Source: Bradyrhizobium sp. 1(2017)
Lineage (GTDB): Bacteria > Pseudomonadota > Alphaproteobacteria > Rhizobiales > Xanthobacteraceae
Assembly: GCF_011602485.2 (NCBI RefSeq)
Contig: NZ_CP050022.2
Span: 1 to 64,000 of the forward strand
DNA: 64,000 nt
Reading direction: 5' to 3'
The notes beneath the pieces were generated by a model that did no database searches, was not told the origin of the DNA, and worked only from the letters and a program-made list of their open reading frames with translations. The position numbers and the translations under genes were made by a program. Of this stretch, positions 11,120 through 19,737 are shown one piece after another. Each line of letters begins with the position of its first letter. Positions within the stretch are counted from its first letter, which is position 1.

Positions 11120-12415
11120 GTGGCGCCCATCCAATACATCGTCGAGGGCGGTCACCGGCTCTCGGGCTCGATCGAGCCGTCCGGCAACAAGAATTCGGCG
11201 CTGCCGATCATCGCCGCCGCCCTGCTCACCGAGCATCCGGTGACGCTTCAGAACGTGCCGCGCATCCGCGATACCGAGACGCTGGTCGAGCTGGTCCGCT
11301 CGGTCGGTGCGTCCGCGGAGTGGGCCGAGCGCAATACGCTGCATATCCACGCCAAGAGCATCCGCGCCGCCGATCTCGACCCCGAGCTGTGCGTCCGCAT
11401 CCGCGCCTCGATCCTGCTTGCGGGTCCCCTGCTCGCCCGCTGCGGCGAAGTGATGCTGCCGCCGCCCGGCGGCGACGTCATCGGCCGGCGCCGGCTGGAC
11501 ACCCATGTGCTGGCGCTGGAACAGCTGGGAGCCAAGGTCACCGCGACCGATCGGCTCGAATTCCGCGCACCAAAGCTTGCCGGCGCGGACGTGTTCCTGG
11601 ACGAGCCGAGCGTCACCGCGACCGAGAACGCGCTGGTCGCGGCGGTCGCCGCCGACGGCGTCACCTATTTGCGCAATGCCGCGTCCGAGCCGCATGTGCA
11701 GGATCTCGCCAACTTCCTGGTCGCGCTCGGCGCCAGGATCGAGGGCATCGGCACCAACACCATGGTCGTGCATGGACAGGCGACGCTGGGCGGTGCGACC
11801 TACAGGATCCAGCCCGACCATATCGAGGTAGGCTCGCTGATCGGCCTTGCCGCCGTCACACGCTCTCCGCTTCGCATCACCCGCGCCGGCGTCGAGCATC
11901 TGCGCTCGATCCGCATGGGGTTCGAGCGGCTCGGCATCATCTGCCGCGTCGAGGGCGACGACCTGATCGTGCCCTCCAACCAGACATTGAAGATCCAGGA
12001 CGACTTCGGCGGCCACGTGCCCAAGCTCGAGGACCAGCCCTGGCCGGCCTTCCCTGCCGATCTGATGTCGATCGCGATCGTCACCGCCACGCAATGCGAG
12101 GGCGTGATCCTGATGTTCGAGAAGATGTTCGAATCGCGGATGTTCTTCGTCGACAAGCTGATCGCGATGGGCGCGCGCATCGTGCTGTGCGATCCGCACC
12201 GCGCCATCATCGCCGGCCCCAGCCGCCTGCGCGGCGCCTCGATGATCTCGCCCGACATCCGCGCCGGCATGGCAATGCTGCTCGCGGCCGTCTGCGCCGA
12301 GGGCACCTCCACGATCAACAACGCCGACCAGATCGAGCGCGGCTATGAGCGCATCGAGGAACGGCTGAACGCGCTGGGCGCGAAGATCAAGCGCGTGCCG
12401 GAGCGAAAGGGCTGA
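11120..12415 (+). CDS. murA: UDP-N-acetylglucosamine 1-carboxyvinyltransferase with Asp in place of catalytic Cys
   Basis: MurA transfers enolpyruvate from PEP to UDP-GlcNAc, the first committed step of peptidoglycan synthesis. 431 residues from a GTG start at 11120. Family landmarks: SGNKNSALP (21-29, catalytic Lys24), the FPADLM region with the catalytic Asp, and IERGYERIEERLNALGA near the C-terminus with the PEP-binding Arg. The mobile-loop motif, LPGGCxIGxRPxD in most MurA proteins, is here PPPGGDVIGRRRLD: the usual Cys115 is Asp119. In other MurA enzymes (for example Mycobacterium tuberculosis) Asp at this site is active and prevents covalent fosfomycin attack. A paralogue elsewhere in the genome cannot be excluded. 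Confidence 0.95.
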   Translation: MAPIQYIVEGGHRLSGSIEPSGNKNSALPIIAAALLTEHPVTLQNVPRIRDTETLVELVRSVGASAEWAERNTLHIHAKSIRAADLDPELCVRIRASILLAGPLLARCGEVMLPPPGGDVIGRRRLDTHVLALEQLGAKVTATDRLEFRAPKLAGADVFLDEPSVTATENALVAAVAADGVTYLRNAASEPHVQDLANFLVALGARIEGIGTNTMVVHGQATLGGATYRIQPDHIEVGSLIGLAAVTRSPLRITRAGVEHLRSIRMGFERLGIICRVEGDDLIVPSNQTLKIQDDFGGHVPKLEDQPWPAFPADLMSIAIVTATQCEGVILMFEKMFESRMFFVDKLIAMGARIVLCDPHRAIIAGPSRLRGASMISPDIRAGMAMLLAAVCAEGTSTINNADQIERGYERIEERLNALGAKIKRVPERKG

Positions 12416-12448
12416 GGCCCTCCTTCGCCTCTTCAATCTGAAAATGGT

Positions 12449-12586
12449 CTCGTGCCCCGGACGCGGCGCAGCACGCACGTGATGCGCTGCTGAGCCGGGG
12501 CCCATGCGGCAGAAAACCGCGCTAGCGATTCTGGGTCCCGGCTCAGCGCCGCACCGCTTCGCGCTGCGGCGCGTCCGGGACACGAG
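12449..12586. repeat. Long inverted palindrome pair between murA and the MATE gene
   Basis: Left arm 12449-12504 starts CTCGTGCCCCGGACGCG and ends GAGCCGGGGCCCA; right arm 12531-12586 is the inverted copy, starting CTGGGTCCCGGCTCAG and ending CCGGGACACGAG. The spacer is 26 nt. Each arm is itself a palindrome. The ends differ from the GTCAT family, but the paired head-to-head architecture is the same. Confidence 0.85.
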
Positions 12587-12630
12587 AATGGAGCCATGCT
12601 TTCGACGTGTGGCTGTGCTAAGCACCGGCC

Positions 12631-14025
12631 ATGCTCGACACCGTCCAGCCCCGTCCGCAGCCGCAAGCCGGCGTGCCGCAGAACCATCTCGCCGATGAAT
12701 TCGCCGAGACGCTGCGGCTGGCCGTGCCGCTGATGCTGACGCAGCTCGGGCAGATCGCGATGATCACGACCGATCTTGCGATGATCGGCCGGCTCGGCGA
12801 GGATTCGGTGGCCGCGGCGGCGCTGGCGCATACGGTCTATTTCGTCAGCTTCACCTTCGGGCTCGGATTGATGTCGGCGGTGTCGCCGCTCGCCGCGCAG
12901 GCCTTTGGCGCCGGCGACGTCAAGCTGATCCGCCGCTCCTTGCGCGTCGGGTTGTGGGTCGCGCTGCTGATCTCGCTGCCGATGATGGCCTCGCCGCTCT
13001 ATGGCGAGCAGATCCTGCTCGCGCTCGGGCAGGCGCGCGATTCCGCCGCGCTGGCCCAGCGCTATCTCAACGGGCTGGCCTGGGGTATCGCGCCGGCGCT
13101 CGGCTTCATCGCGCTGCGCAGCATGATGAGCGCGGTGAACCGGCCGCAGGCGCCGCTGTGGATCACGGTTGCAGCGATCCCGGCAAATGCCGCACTGGTC
13201 TACGTCCTGATCCACGGCTGGTTCGGCCTGCCCGAGCTCGGCCTGTTCGGCGCGGGGCTTGCGACCACGCTGGTCAATCTCGGCACCTTCCTCGCCGCGC
13301 TCGCCATCGCCGCATGGCGCAAGCCGTTTGCGGACTATCACCCGCTGGCGCGCCTCTGGCGAATCGACTGGCCCTTGATGCGCCAGCTCATCGCGATCGG
13401 CGCACCGATCTCGTTCTCGCTGCTGATGGAATACGGCCTGTTCTCCTCGGCTGCGCTGCTGATGGGGTTGATCTCGACCGCCGCGATCGCCGCGCATCAG
13501 ATCGCGCTCCAGGTCACGGCCGTGCTGTTCATGGTTCCGCTCGGCATCGGCATGGCCGCGACCGTGCGCGTCGGTCACGCCTTCGGCCGGGGCGAGCCGG
13601 CGGCGGTGAAGCGCGCCGGGCTGGTCGCGGCCGTGCTCGGCATCGCGCTGGTCTCCGCACTGACCATCGCGATCATCCTCGGCCGCTACCAGCTCGGACG
13701 GCTGTTCTTCGGCGGCGGCGAGGCTAGCGCGGCGACCGTCGAGCTGACGGCGACGCTGCTGGTGGTCGGCGCGACCTTCTTCATCGCCGACGGCCTCCAG
13801 ACCATCATGGGCGGCGCGCTGCGCGGCATCAACGACACCAGGATGACGCTGCTGTTCGCCGTGATCGGCTATTGGTGCGTCGCCTTCCCGACCGCATGGC
13901 TGCTGGCCTTCAACGCTGGGCTCGGCGCGGTCGGCGTCTGGGTCGGTTTCTCGGTCGGGACCTTCGTCTATGCCGGGCTCCTGATCTTGCGCTTCAGGAT
14001 GCTGACGCGCAGACTGGCGGGATGA
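12631..14025 (+). CDS. MATE family multidrug/sodium (or proton) antiporter
   Basis: 464-residue polytopic membrane protein with the MATE repeat architecture (two six-helix halves). The N-terminal half carries the PLMLTQLGQIAMITTDLAMIGRLGEDSVAA signature region near 30-60, and the second half has the matching MEYGLFSSAALLMGLIS segment near 265-285. MATE/NorM transporters export cationic compounds using Na+ or H+ gradients; the substrate here cannot be read from sequence. The stop codon overlaps the ATG of the next gene (ATGA), so the two are translationally coupled. A long palindrome pair lies just upstream. Confidence 0.92.
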   Translation: MLDTVQPRPQPQAGVPQNHLADEFAETLRLAVPLMLTQLGQIAMITTDLAMIGRLGEDSVAAAALAHTVYFVSFTFGLGLMSAVSPLAAQAFGAGDVKLIRRSLRVGLWVALLISLPMMASPLYGEQILLALGQARDSAALAQRYLNGLAWGIAPALGFIALRSMMSAVNRPQAPLWITVAAIPANAALVYVLIHGWFGLPELGLFGAGLATTLVNLGTFLAALAIAAWRKPFADYHPLARLWRIDWPLMRQLIAIGAPISFSLLMEYGLFSSAALLMGLISTAAIAAHQIALQVTAVLFMVPLGIGMAATVRVGHAFGRGEPAAVKRAGLVAAVLGIALVSALTIAIILGRYQLGRLFFGGGEASAATVELTATLLVVGATFFIADGLQTIMGGALRGINDTRMTLLFAVIGYWCVAFPTAWLLAFNAGLGAVGVWVGFSVGTFVYAGLLILRFRMLTRRLAG

Positions 14026-14510
14026 TCGGGACCGTCCGCGAAGTCACTCCCAATGTCGATGCCAACGCGCTGCTATCAGGCGCCCAGTTCATCGACGCGT
14101 TTCGCGTGGAGATCGGGGCAGCCACGGTGAATGCCCGCGACGCCTGCACCCGGATGGTGCTGCACGGGCCGCGCTGGATCGATGCGCTGCTGCGCCTCCG
14201 CAACATTCTGGTGACGCCATTCGGGCTGAAAACATCAGGCGAGGGCGCGCCGGCCCCGCATGGCGTGATCGGCTTGTTTCCGGTGCTGAGCGAGACGCCG
14301 GAGCGGCTGGTCGCGGGCTTCGACGATTCTCATCTCGACTTCCGCATCGTGGTCGATGTGACGCGCGATGCCGCGGGCCGACAGGTCACCTCGACCACGC
14401 TGGTCCGGACGCATAATCTGCTCGGCCGGACCTACCTCAAGCTCATCATGCCGTTCCACAAGCTCGTGGTCCGCAGCATGATGGGACGGATCGTGGCGCC
14501 GGCGCGATGA
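14022..14510 (+). CDS. DUF2867-like protein coupled to the MATE gene
   Basis: 162 residues, start ATG 14022 overlapping the TGA of the MATE gene by 4 nt. The sequence pattern (DA-F-IE near 25, DAC...PRWIDALLRLRNILVTPFGLKTSG at about 45-72, then a beta-rich DFRIVVDVT...TTLVRTHNLLGRTYLKLIMPFH region) resembles the DUF2867 family. These are often small proteins of polyketide-cyclase or SRPBCC-like appearance, but no activity is established to my knowledge. Coupling suggests co-expression with the exporter, for example for handling the same small molecule; this is inference. Confidence 0.8.
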   Translation: MIGTVREVTPNVDANALLSGAQFIDAFRVEIGAATVNARDACTRMVLHGPRWIDALLRLRNILVTPFGLKTSGEGAPAPHGVIGLFPVLSETPERLVAGFDDSHLDFRIVVDVTRDAAGRQVTSTTLVRTHNLLGRTYLKLIMPFHKLVVRSMMGRIVAPAR

Positions 14511-14567
14511 CGCTCAAGCCGCCGGCTTCGATCTCGCCGCGATGGATGCCGCGAACACCGCCGGTGC

Positions 14568-15059
14568 TCAGCCCACCGGCCCGGGGGTCCAATTGTCCCC
14601 TGCAAGCGGACTGACTCTCACGCCAGGAATGACTCCGAGGTCCATGCTCGGATCGAAATGGCGCATCGTCCGCTCATTGAGGTCAATGATGCGGCCAGGT
14701 CTCAGCGGCCCCACGTCATTTATCTTGACGATGACCTTCTTGCCCGCGGCCTCGACAAGGGCATATTTGGGCTTCGCGCCAAATTCGACCCCACCAAATT
14801 TCCGACGCAGGCTCGTCTTGATGGCAGCCGTCCAGGCAGAGGGATCATAACGCTCCCCGGAGGCTGTCTTTGGACCGCCCTCCTCCTTGCCGGGCTTGAA
14901 CGGATTGTAAGTGGACGCCGCGCCAACGATGGCCTCGCCAGAGGCGGCATCGACGACGGCACTTGAGTGGTCCCCACGCGTTTCACTGCGAGCAACGGCA
15001 ACAGAAGTGACAAGCGCAACCAGGGCGCCGCAAATTGCGGCGCTCGAGCGGAATAGCAT
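14568..15059 (-). CDS. RlpA-like double-psi beta-barrel exported protein
   Basis: About 163 residues. ATG 15059 is chosen because AGGA lies 6 nt upstream; an adjacent ATG at 15062 and a TTG at 15104 are possible. A signal peptide (LFRSSAAICGALVALVTSVAVARS) is followed by a double-psi beta-barrel of the RlpA/expansin type: GAASTYNPFKPG, GPKTASGERYDPSAWTAAIK, then VIVKINDVGPLRPGRIIDLN. RlpA proteins bind septal or denuded peptidoglycan and some are lytic transglycosylases. The motif V-K-I-N-D-V-G-P-L-x-P-G-R-I-I-D-L corresponds to the usual VRINDRGPF..GRIIDLS, with VGPL replacing RGPF. No SPOR domain is present, so septal targeting is uncertain. Confidence 0.85.
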   Translation of the reverse strand: MLFRSSAAICGALVALVTSVAVARSETRGDHSSAVVDAASGEAIVGAASTYNPFKPGKEEGGPKTASGERYDPSAWTAAIKTSLRRKFGGVEFGAKPKYALVEAAGKKVIVKINDVGPLRPGRIIDLNERTMRHFDPSMDLGVIPGVRVSPLAGDNWTPGPVG

Positions 15060-15088
15060 CATAAGTCCTGTGATTTTTTGGATTGTCC

Positions 15089-15132
15089 GGTTCCAGAACC
15101 GCAAATTTGGTCAAGCGAACGCAGAAGCGTTC
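15089..15132. promoter_or_regulatory. Two dyads upstream of the rlpA-like gene
   Basis: GGTTC-CA-GAACC (15089-15100) and GAACGC-AGAA-GCGTTC (15117-15132) lie in the leader of the RlpA-like gene. Both share GAAC/GTTC half-sites. They could bind a regulator or fold in the transcript; no regulator is assigned. Confidence 0.35.
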
Positions 15133-15353
15133 ATGAACTTGCCAATCGCTTTGCGGATTCGAGCCAACCCCTGGCTGCGGAACCGTCGTGGGAACCGGAG
15201 AGGTCCTCACGCAGTGTTTTAGCTTCGCACGACTAAGACAGAGATTGCGTCAGCAGCATGACCCGATGGAACCCGGTGCGTGCAGCATTTCACGGCCAAG
15301 CCGCGCGAGGTTCATGCCGTCGAAAGCCGACGTTGATGCGAACACGCCCGAAC

Positions 15354-16469
15354 TCACTCCGCAACGCGCGCGGACTTGTCGGCCGAGGCCTCCGACCATT
15401 CGCCGACGACGCGATCGAGATCGCAGAGATTCTGGTGCATCTGCTCCAGTGAGAATCCGAGTGCGAAGAAGCGCTCGGCGGTGTCGCCGGGCTGACCGCG
15501 GATCAGGCCGTCGTGACGGACGGCGGCGACCGCCTCGGCATAATGCTGGAGCGCGACGTGAACGGGATGGATCGGCGGCGCGCCGGCGCCTTCGCGCAAG
15601 GCAGCGGCGGCCGAACGCAGGAAGCGTGCGATCACCGTCGAGACCTCCGTCAGCGGACCTGCGAGCCGCGTCTGCACGTCGGCCGGTAACGGCACCACGG
15701 TGGCGCGGCCGATCATCACGACGTCATGCCGCAGGCGCAGGATGGTTCGCAGCAATGGTCCGGTATCCGGCCCGCTCGACAGGCGTGCGGCGCGCTCGCG
15801 CTCGGCTTCGGCGCCGATCGCGTTGAGGTTGACCATGGCCGTGCCGATGCCGTCCTGGATCCGGTGCAGGGCGTCGTTGTCGCGGCCGCGCGTCAGACCG
15901 GCGAGCAGCTCGGTGAAGGCATCCGCGATCAGCTCGAGCAGCTTTGCCGCGCTGGCTCGGATCTGCCGCACCGCGCGCGAGGGCAGCACCAGGAAGGAGA
16001 CCAGCAGACCGGTGATCGCGCCGACGGCGACCTCGCTGACCCGATCGACCGCCGAGGTGATGGGGTCGGAATGGTGCATGGTCGGAACCAGCAGCACGAT
16101 CACGGCCGTGACCGTCGCGGCGCTGAGGCTCGGATTGATCGCGGCGATAAAGGCGAGCGGGGCGACCGAGAGCACCAGCAGTCCCAACAGGCCGGCTTCG
16201 CTGGAATAGGGGATCAGGATCGCGATGGCGCCGCCATAAATGGCGCCGCCGATGGTGCCGAGCATGTAGTCGCGCGTCGCCTTCAGCGAGCGGCCGACGC
16301 TCATCTGGGTCACGATCAGCGACGTCAGCACCGCCCAGAGCGGCAAGAGCAGATGCAGCGCAGTGGCGACGGCATAGGCCGCTACCGCCGCCACCGTGAC
16401 CCGGATCGCCAGCCCCAATTGCGTCCTGCGCGCCCGGACCCGGTCGAACAGCTCTCTTGCGCGTGTCAT
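15354..16469 (-). CDS. FUSC family membrane protein (aromatic acid exporter-like)
   Basis: 371 residues from ATG 16469 (the frame is open further upstream but without similarity). Six membrane segments occupy about 20-165, including AIRVTVAAVAAYAVATAL, LLPLWAVLTSLIVTQMSVGRSL, MLGTIGGAIYGGAIAILI and VGAITGLLVSFLVLP. A long cytoplasmic C-terminal half (170-371) is helical, with few hydrophobic stretches. The ..PLWAVLTSLIVTQ..G.SL.....R..GT..GA.YG pattern is that of the FUSC/ArAE superfamily (AaeB, YccS), which export aromatic carboxylic acids or similar compounds. This is a half-size member with a single membrane unit. Substrate is unknown. The reverse complement leader abuts the divergent MmgE/PrpD gene. 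Confidence 0.85.
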   Translation of the reverse strand: MTRARELFDRVRARRTQLGLAIRVTVAAVAAYAVATALHLLLPLWAVLTSLIVTQMSVGRSLKATRDYMLGTIGGAIYGGAIAILIPYSSEAGLLGLLVLSVAPLAFIAAINPSLSAATVTAVIVLLVPTMHHSDPITSAVDRVSEVAVGAITGLLVSFLVLPSRAVRQIRASAAKLLELIADAFTELLAGLTRGRDNDALHRIQDGIGTAMVNLNAIGAEAERERAARLSSGPDTGPLLRTILRLRHDVVMIGRATVVPLPADVQTRLAGPLTEVSTVIARFLRSAAAALREGAGAPPIHPVHVALQHYAEAVAAVRHDGLIRGQPGDTAERFFALGFSLEQMHQNLCDLDRVVGEWSEASADKSARVAE

Positions 16470-16591
16470 CGTCAACGTCCCGGTCCGATCCTCTCGAGCG
16501 AGGCAAAAGCATGGCTGATGCCCGCCCCCGCAAGGCCGCTTGAAAGGCGAAATCAGCCCGCCTAACTTGCCGGCCAAAACGAGGAAACACG

Positions 16592-17959
16592 ATGGCTCAC
16601 GAAACCGCAACGCTCGCCGCCTACGTCTTCAATCTGAAATACCAGGATATTCCTGCGGAGGTGCTGGACCGCGCCAAGGTGCTGACGCTGGATTTCCTCG
16701 GCAGCGCCATCCGCGCCCGCAGCGAGGCGGAATCGACCCCGTCGATCCTGAAGACGCTGGAGGCGCTCGCGCTCGACACCAAGGGCGAGTCCACCGTGTT
16801 CGGCGACAGCAAGACCTGGACGCCGGCGGTCGCAGCCCTGCTCAACGGCGCGCTGGGACATTCGCTCGATTTCGACGATACCCACGCCGATTCCTCGCTG
16901 CATCCGAGCGCACCGGTGGTGCCGGCTGCCTTCGCCGTCGGCGAGATGGTCGGCGCATCGGGCCGCGACGTGCTGACGGCGATCGTCGCGGGCTATGAGG
17001 TCTGCTGCCGGCTCGGCAACGCGCTCGACCCGACCTCGCACTACGCGCGCGGCTTCCATCCGACCGCAACCGCCGGCACCTATGGCGCGGCCGCAGCGGC
17101 GGCAAAACTGTTCGGCCTCTCCGAGCAGCAGATCATCGCCGCCTTCGGCGTCTCCGGCAGCCAGGCCGCGGGCTCGCTGCAATTCCTGGTCAACGGCGCC
17201 TGGAACAAGCGCTACCAGGTCGGCGCCGCCGCGATGAACGGCGTGATCGCCGCGACGCTGGCGCGCAACGATTTCGTCGGCGCGACCGAATCGGTCGAGG
17301 GCAAGCACGGCCTGCTCGCCGGCTACACCGACGACGCGCATCCGGACAAGGCGGTCGCCGAGCTCGGCAAGACCTACGAAACCATGAAGATCGGCGTGAA
17401 GCCCTATCCGAGCTGCCGCTATACCCACGCGGCGATCGACGCGCTGATCGCGATGCGGCGCGAACACAATCTGACGCCGGACCAGGTCAAGCGCGTCGAG
17501 ATCGGCCTGCATCGCAACGGCATCACGCTGACCGGCGATGCCGCGACCAAGCGGCATCCGCGCTCGATCGTCGGCGGCCAGTTCTCGATGTTCTTCACAG
17601 GCGCGCTCGCGCTCGACCAGGGCTCGTTCGGCTGGGACGACTACAACCGCCTCGGAGATGCCGCCATCGACGCGCTCGCCGACAAGTTCGACGTGGTGCA
17701 GGACGACCGGCTGGAAGCCGGCCGCACCCATCCGTTCGGCGCCCGCGTCAGCATCACCACCGACGACGGCGTGCACGAGCGGCTCTATGCCGATCCCTCG
17801 GGCGAGCCGACGTCTTTCCCGGATGCGCAGGCCATGCAGCAGAAATTCTTGACGCTGGCCCGCCCGGTGCTGAATGCGCGCGCGGAAAAGTTTGCGGATG
17901 CGATCATGACGCTGGAGCGGTTCGACCGCGTGGCGAAGGCGACGGAGCTGGGGCGGTAG
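16592..17959 (+). CDS. MmgE/PrpD family protein
   Basis: 455 residues, full length for MmgE/PrpD. Characteristic features: the helical N-terminus ending DRAKVLTLDFLGSAIRARS, the GHSLDFDDTHADSSLHPSAPVVPAA segment near 88-112, HPTATAGTYGAAAAAAKLFGL near 155-175, and KPYPSCRYTHAAIDAL near 270-285. The best known members are 2-methylcitrate dehydratase (PrpD) and cis-aconitate decarboxylase; many rhizobial copies act on unknown tricarboxylic or related acids. No prp genes flank it, so methylcitrate activity is not supported by context. It is divergent from the FUSC gene with about 120 nt between them. Confidence 0.93.
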   Translation: MAHETATLAAYVFNLKYQDIPAEVLDRAKVLTLDFLGSAIRARSEAESTPSILKTLEALALDTKGESTVFGDSKTWTPAVAALLNGALGHSLDFDDTHADSSLHPSAPVVPAAFAVGEMVGASGRDVLTAIVAGYEVCCRLGNALDPTSHYARGFHPTATAGTYGAAAAAAKLFGLSEQQIIAAFGVSGSQAAGSLQFLVNGAWNKRYQVGAAAMNGVIAATLARNDFVGATESVEGKHGLLAGYTDDAHPDKAVAELGKTYETMKIGVKPYPSCRYTHAAIDALIAMRREHNLTPDQVKRVEIGLHRNGITLTGDAATKRHPRSIVGGQFSMFFTGALALDQGSFGWDDYNRLGDAAIDALADKFDVVQDDRLEAGRTHPFGARVSITTDDGVHERLYADPSGEPTSFPDAQAMQQKFLTLARPVLNARAEKFADAIMTLERFDRVAKATELGR

Positions 17960-17983
17960 TAAATTCTCGCTGCGCAGACGGTG

Positions 17984-18130
17984 CACCCTCGCCCCTTGTG
18001 GGAGAGGGTGGATGCGCGAAGCGCAGCCGGATGAGGGGTCTCTCTCCGCGAGTCCAGCTCTCAGCTGAATGCGCGGAGAGAGACCCCTCATCCGGCGCTT
18101 CGCGCCACCTTCTCCCACAGGGGGAGAAGG
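17984..18130. repeat. Inverted palindromic repeat pair (CACCCTC...GGGAGAAGG type)
   Basis: Left arm 17984-18050 (CACCCTCGCCCCTTGTGGGA to CTCTCTCCGCG) and inverted right arm 18071-18130 (CGCGGAGAGAGACCCCTCAT to GGGGAGAAGG), spacer 20 nt. Located between the convergent MmgE/PrpD and serine hydrolase genes. The arms share the segment CCGGATGAGGGGTCTCTCTC. A different sequence family from the GTCAT palindromes. Confidence 0.85.
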
Positions 18131-18167
18131 AAGAAAGACGCGCTTGTCGCTCCGCTCCTATCATCCA

Positions 18168-19592
18168 TCACCGCGCCCCCGCCATCTTCCCCTTCTCGCG
18201 CGTTGCCGCCACGACATCACGCACCAGATCGAACACGCCGTCGGCTTCCGGCGGCCCGTTCGGCGAACGGCCGAGGCGCACGATCACCAGCTTCTCCGAG
18301 GGGATCACGATCGTGTACTGCCCGATGGTCCCCTTGGCGAAGAAGGCATCGCGCGGCCAGCCGTGCTTGACGCGAAATCTTGCGCCAAGGCTGTCGCCCT
18401 GGTTGGTCCAGAAACCGGCGCCGACGCCGACCCAGGCATTCGGCGTGGGCGAGGACGAATAGCTCACCCATCCCTCGGGCAGAATGCGCTTGCCGCCGGC
18501 GACGCCGTCGTTGAGATAGAGCTGGCCGAAGCGCGCCCAGTCGCGCGCAGAGGCCAGCATCTCGCCGGAGCCCTCGATCGTGCCCGAAGCGTCGAGCTGA
18601 AGCGTGACATGGCGCATGCCGAGCGGGGCGAACAATTCGCGGCGCGCGAAGCGGAGCGCATCGGCGGGATTGCCGCCTGCGGCATCGCGCAGAAGATGCG
18701 CGAGAATGAGGAAGTTGCCGTCGTGATAATTCCACGCCGTGCCCGGCGCGGTCGCAAGCGGCGCGCGCTCGGCAAAGCTCGCCATATCGACCTCGGCGAA
18801 TTTCATCGTGTTGACTGGTTCGAGCACCGAGCCGAGCGAGGCCTGCAACGAGCTGCCGAGCGCGAGGCCGGCGGTGTGACGCAGCAACTGGTCGACGGTG
18901 ATGACGTGACGCGGATCGTTCGGATCTTTCCAGGCGGCGACCGGCGCGGGGGCGTCGAGCTTCAACTTGCCCTGGCCCACGAGAATACCCGTCAGTGCAG
19001 ACATCACCGACTTCGTCATGGAGAAACCGAGCAGCTGCGTCTCCGGTCCGATGCCGTCGGCATAGCGCTCGGCGATGATGCGGCCGGCCTTCATGACGAC
19101 GATCGCGCGGGTGCGGCGATAAGGCGGCTGCGGGGGCTCGGCGAAGGCGCGGTCGAGCGCAGCTGTCAGGCCCTCGCTTTGTGAAGGCACGATCCCGGGG
19201 CCGATATCAGCGAGCAGCGCGGGCTGCTTGTCGTCAGGCGGCAGCGCGACGTCGACGAGCCCCTGGCTGTGCTCGAGCGTGCAGCCAAGTCCTTCGCGAT
19301 AGACGGCATGGCTGCGACCGAGGCCGAACAGCGTCACCGTGACGTCCTTGCGCGTGCGATCGACCTGAAAGTCCATCGCCCAGGTGAGCAAACCCGCGCC
19401 CGGCATCGCGTTGGTGGTCTCGGCGAGATTGCGCCCGGGATCGAGGCCGGAGACGAACGTCTCGGAGCACAGGATGTCCGCGACGAAGCCGGTCGCGACC
19501 TTCGGCACGTCGCGGGCCCGGGCAACGCCGAGCGCGAGGCCGGCACAGGCGATGGCGGTGGTGGCGAGGACGATCTTGCGGCGAGGGGTCAC
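18168..19592 (-). CDS. Exported serine hydrolase of the beta-lactamase/esterase (class C-like) family
   Basis: 474 residues. An N-terminal signal or anchor (RRKIVLATTAIACAGLALGVARA) is followed by a region of about 110 residues unlike the enzyme core, then a serine hydrolase domain. The nucleophile motif S-x-x-K is SMTK at 191-194, preceded by LLGF; HTAGL is at about 236-240 and the second motif is in the AWNYHDGNFLIL segment (Tyr as general base). Members of this superfamily include penicillin-binding proteins, beta-lactamases, esterases and 6-aminohexanoate-dimer hydrolases, and the W-Y-H-D-G-N arrangement with a C-terminal WVGVGAGFW-type segment is closest to the last group. Actual substrate is unknown. 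It reads convergently with the MmgE/PrpD gene. Confidence 0.88.
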   Translation of the reverse strand: MTPRRKIVLATTAIACAGLALGVARARDVPKVATGFVADILCSETFVSGLDPGRNLAETTNAMPGAGLLTWAMDFQVDRTRKDVTVTLFGLGRSHAVYREGLGCTLEHSQGLVDVALPPDDKQPALLADIGPGIVPSQSEGLTAALDRAFAEPPQPPYRRTRAIVVMKAGRIIAERYADGIGPETQLLGFSMTKSVMSALTGILVGQGKLKLDAPAPVAAWKDPNDPRHVITVDQLLRHTAGLALGSSLQASLGSVLEPVNTMKFAEVDMASFAERAPLATAPGTAWNYHDGNFLILAHLLRDAAGGNPADALRFARRELFAPLGMRHVTLQLDASGTIEGSGEMLASARDWARFGQLYLNDGVAGGKRILPEGWVSYSSSPTPNAWVGVGAGFWTNQGDSLGARFRVKHGWPRDAFFAKGTIGQYTIVIPSEKLVIVRLGRSPNGPPEADGVFDLVRDVVAATREKGKMAGAR

Positions 19593-19737
19593 GGGCTGTC
19601 TCCGGCTTCGAGGGCGAGTGCGGAGAGCAGGCGGGATGCCGGCGATACGCGCTCGCCGGATTTGAAAAACGACCTCGCCGAAAGTGATCGGGGCTAACCG
19701 ATTTCAAAATTCTTACATGATTTCAACGGTCGAAAGT

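Noticed and set aside
15258..15452. Small plus-strand ORF upstream of the FUSC gene end
   Set aside because: Partly antisense to the FUSC gene, no ribosome binding site, composition of a shadow frame.
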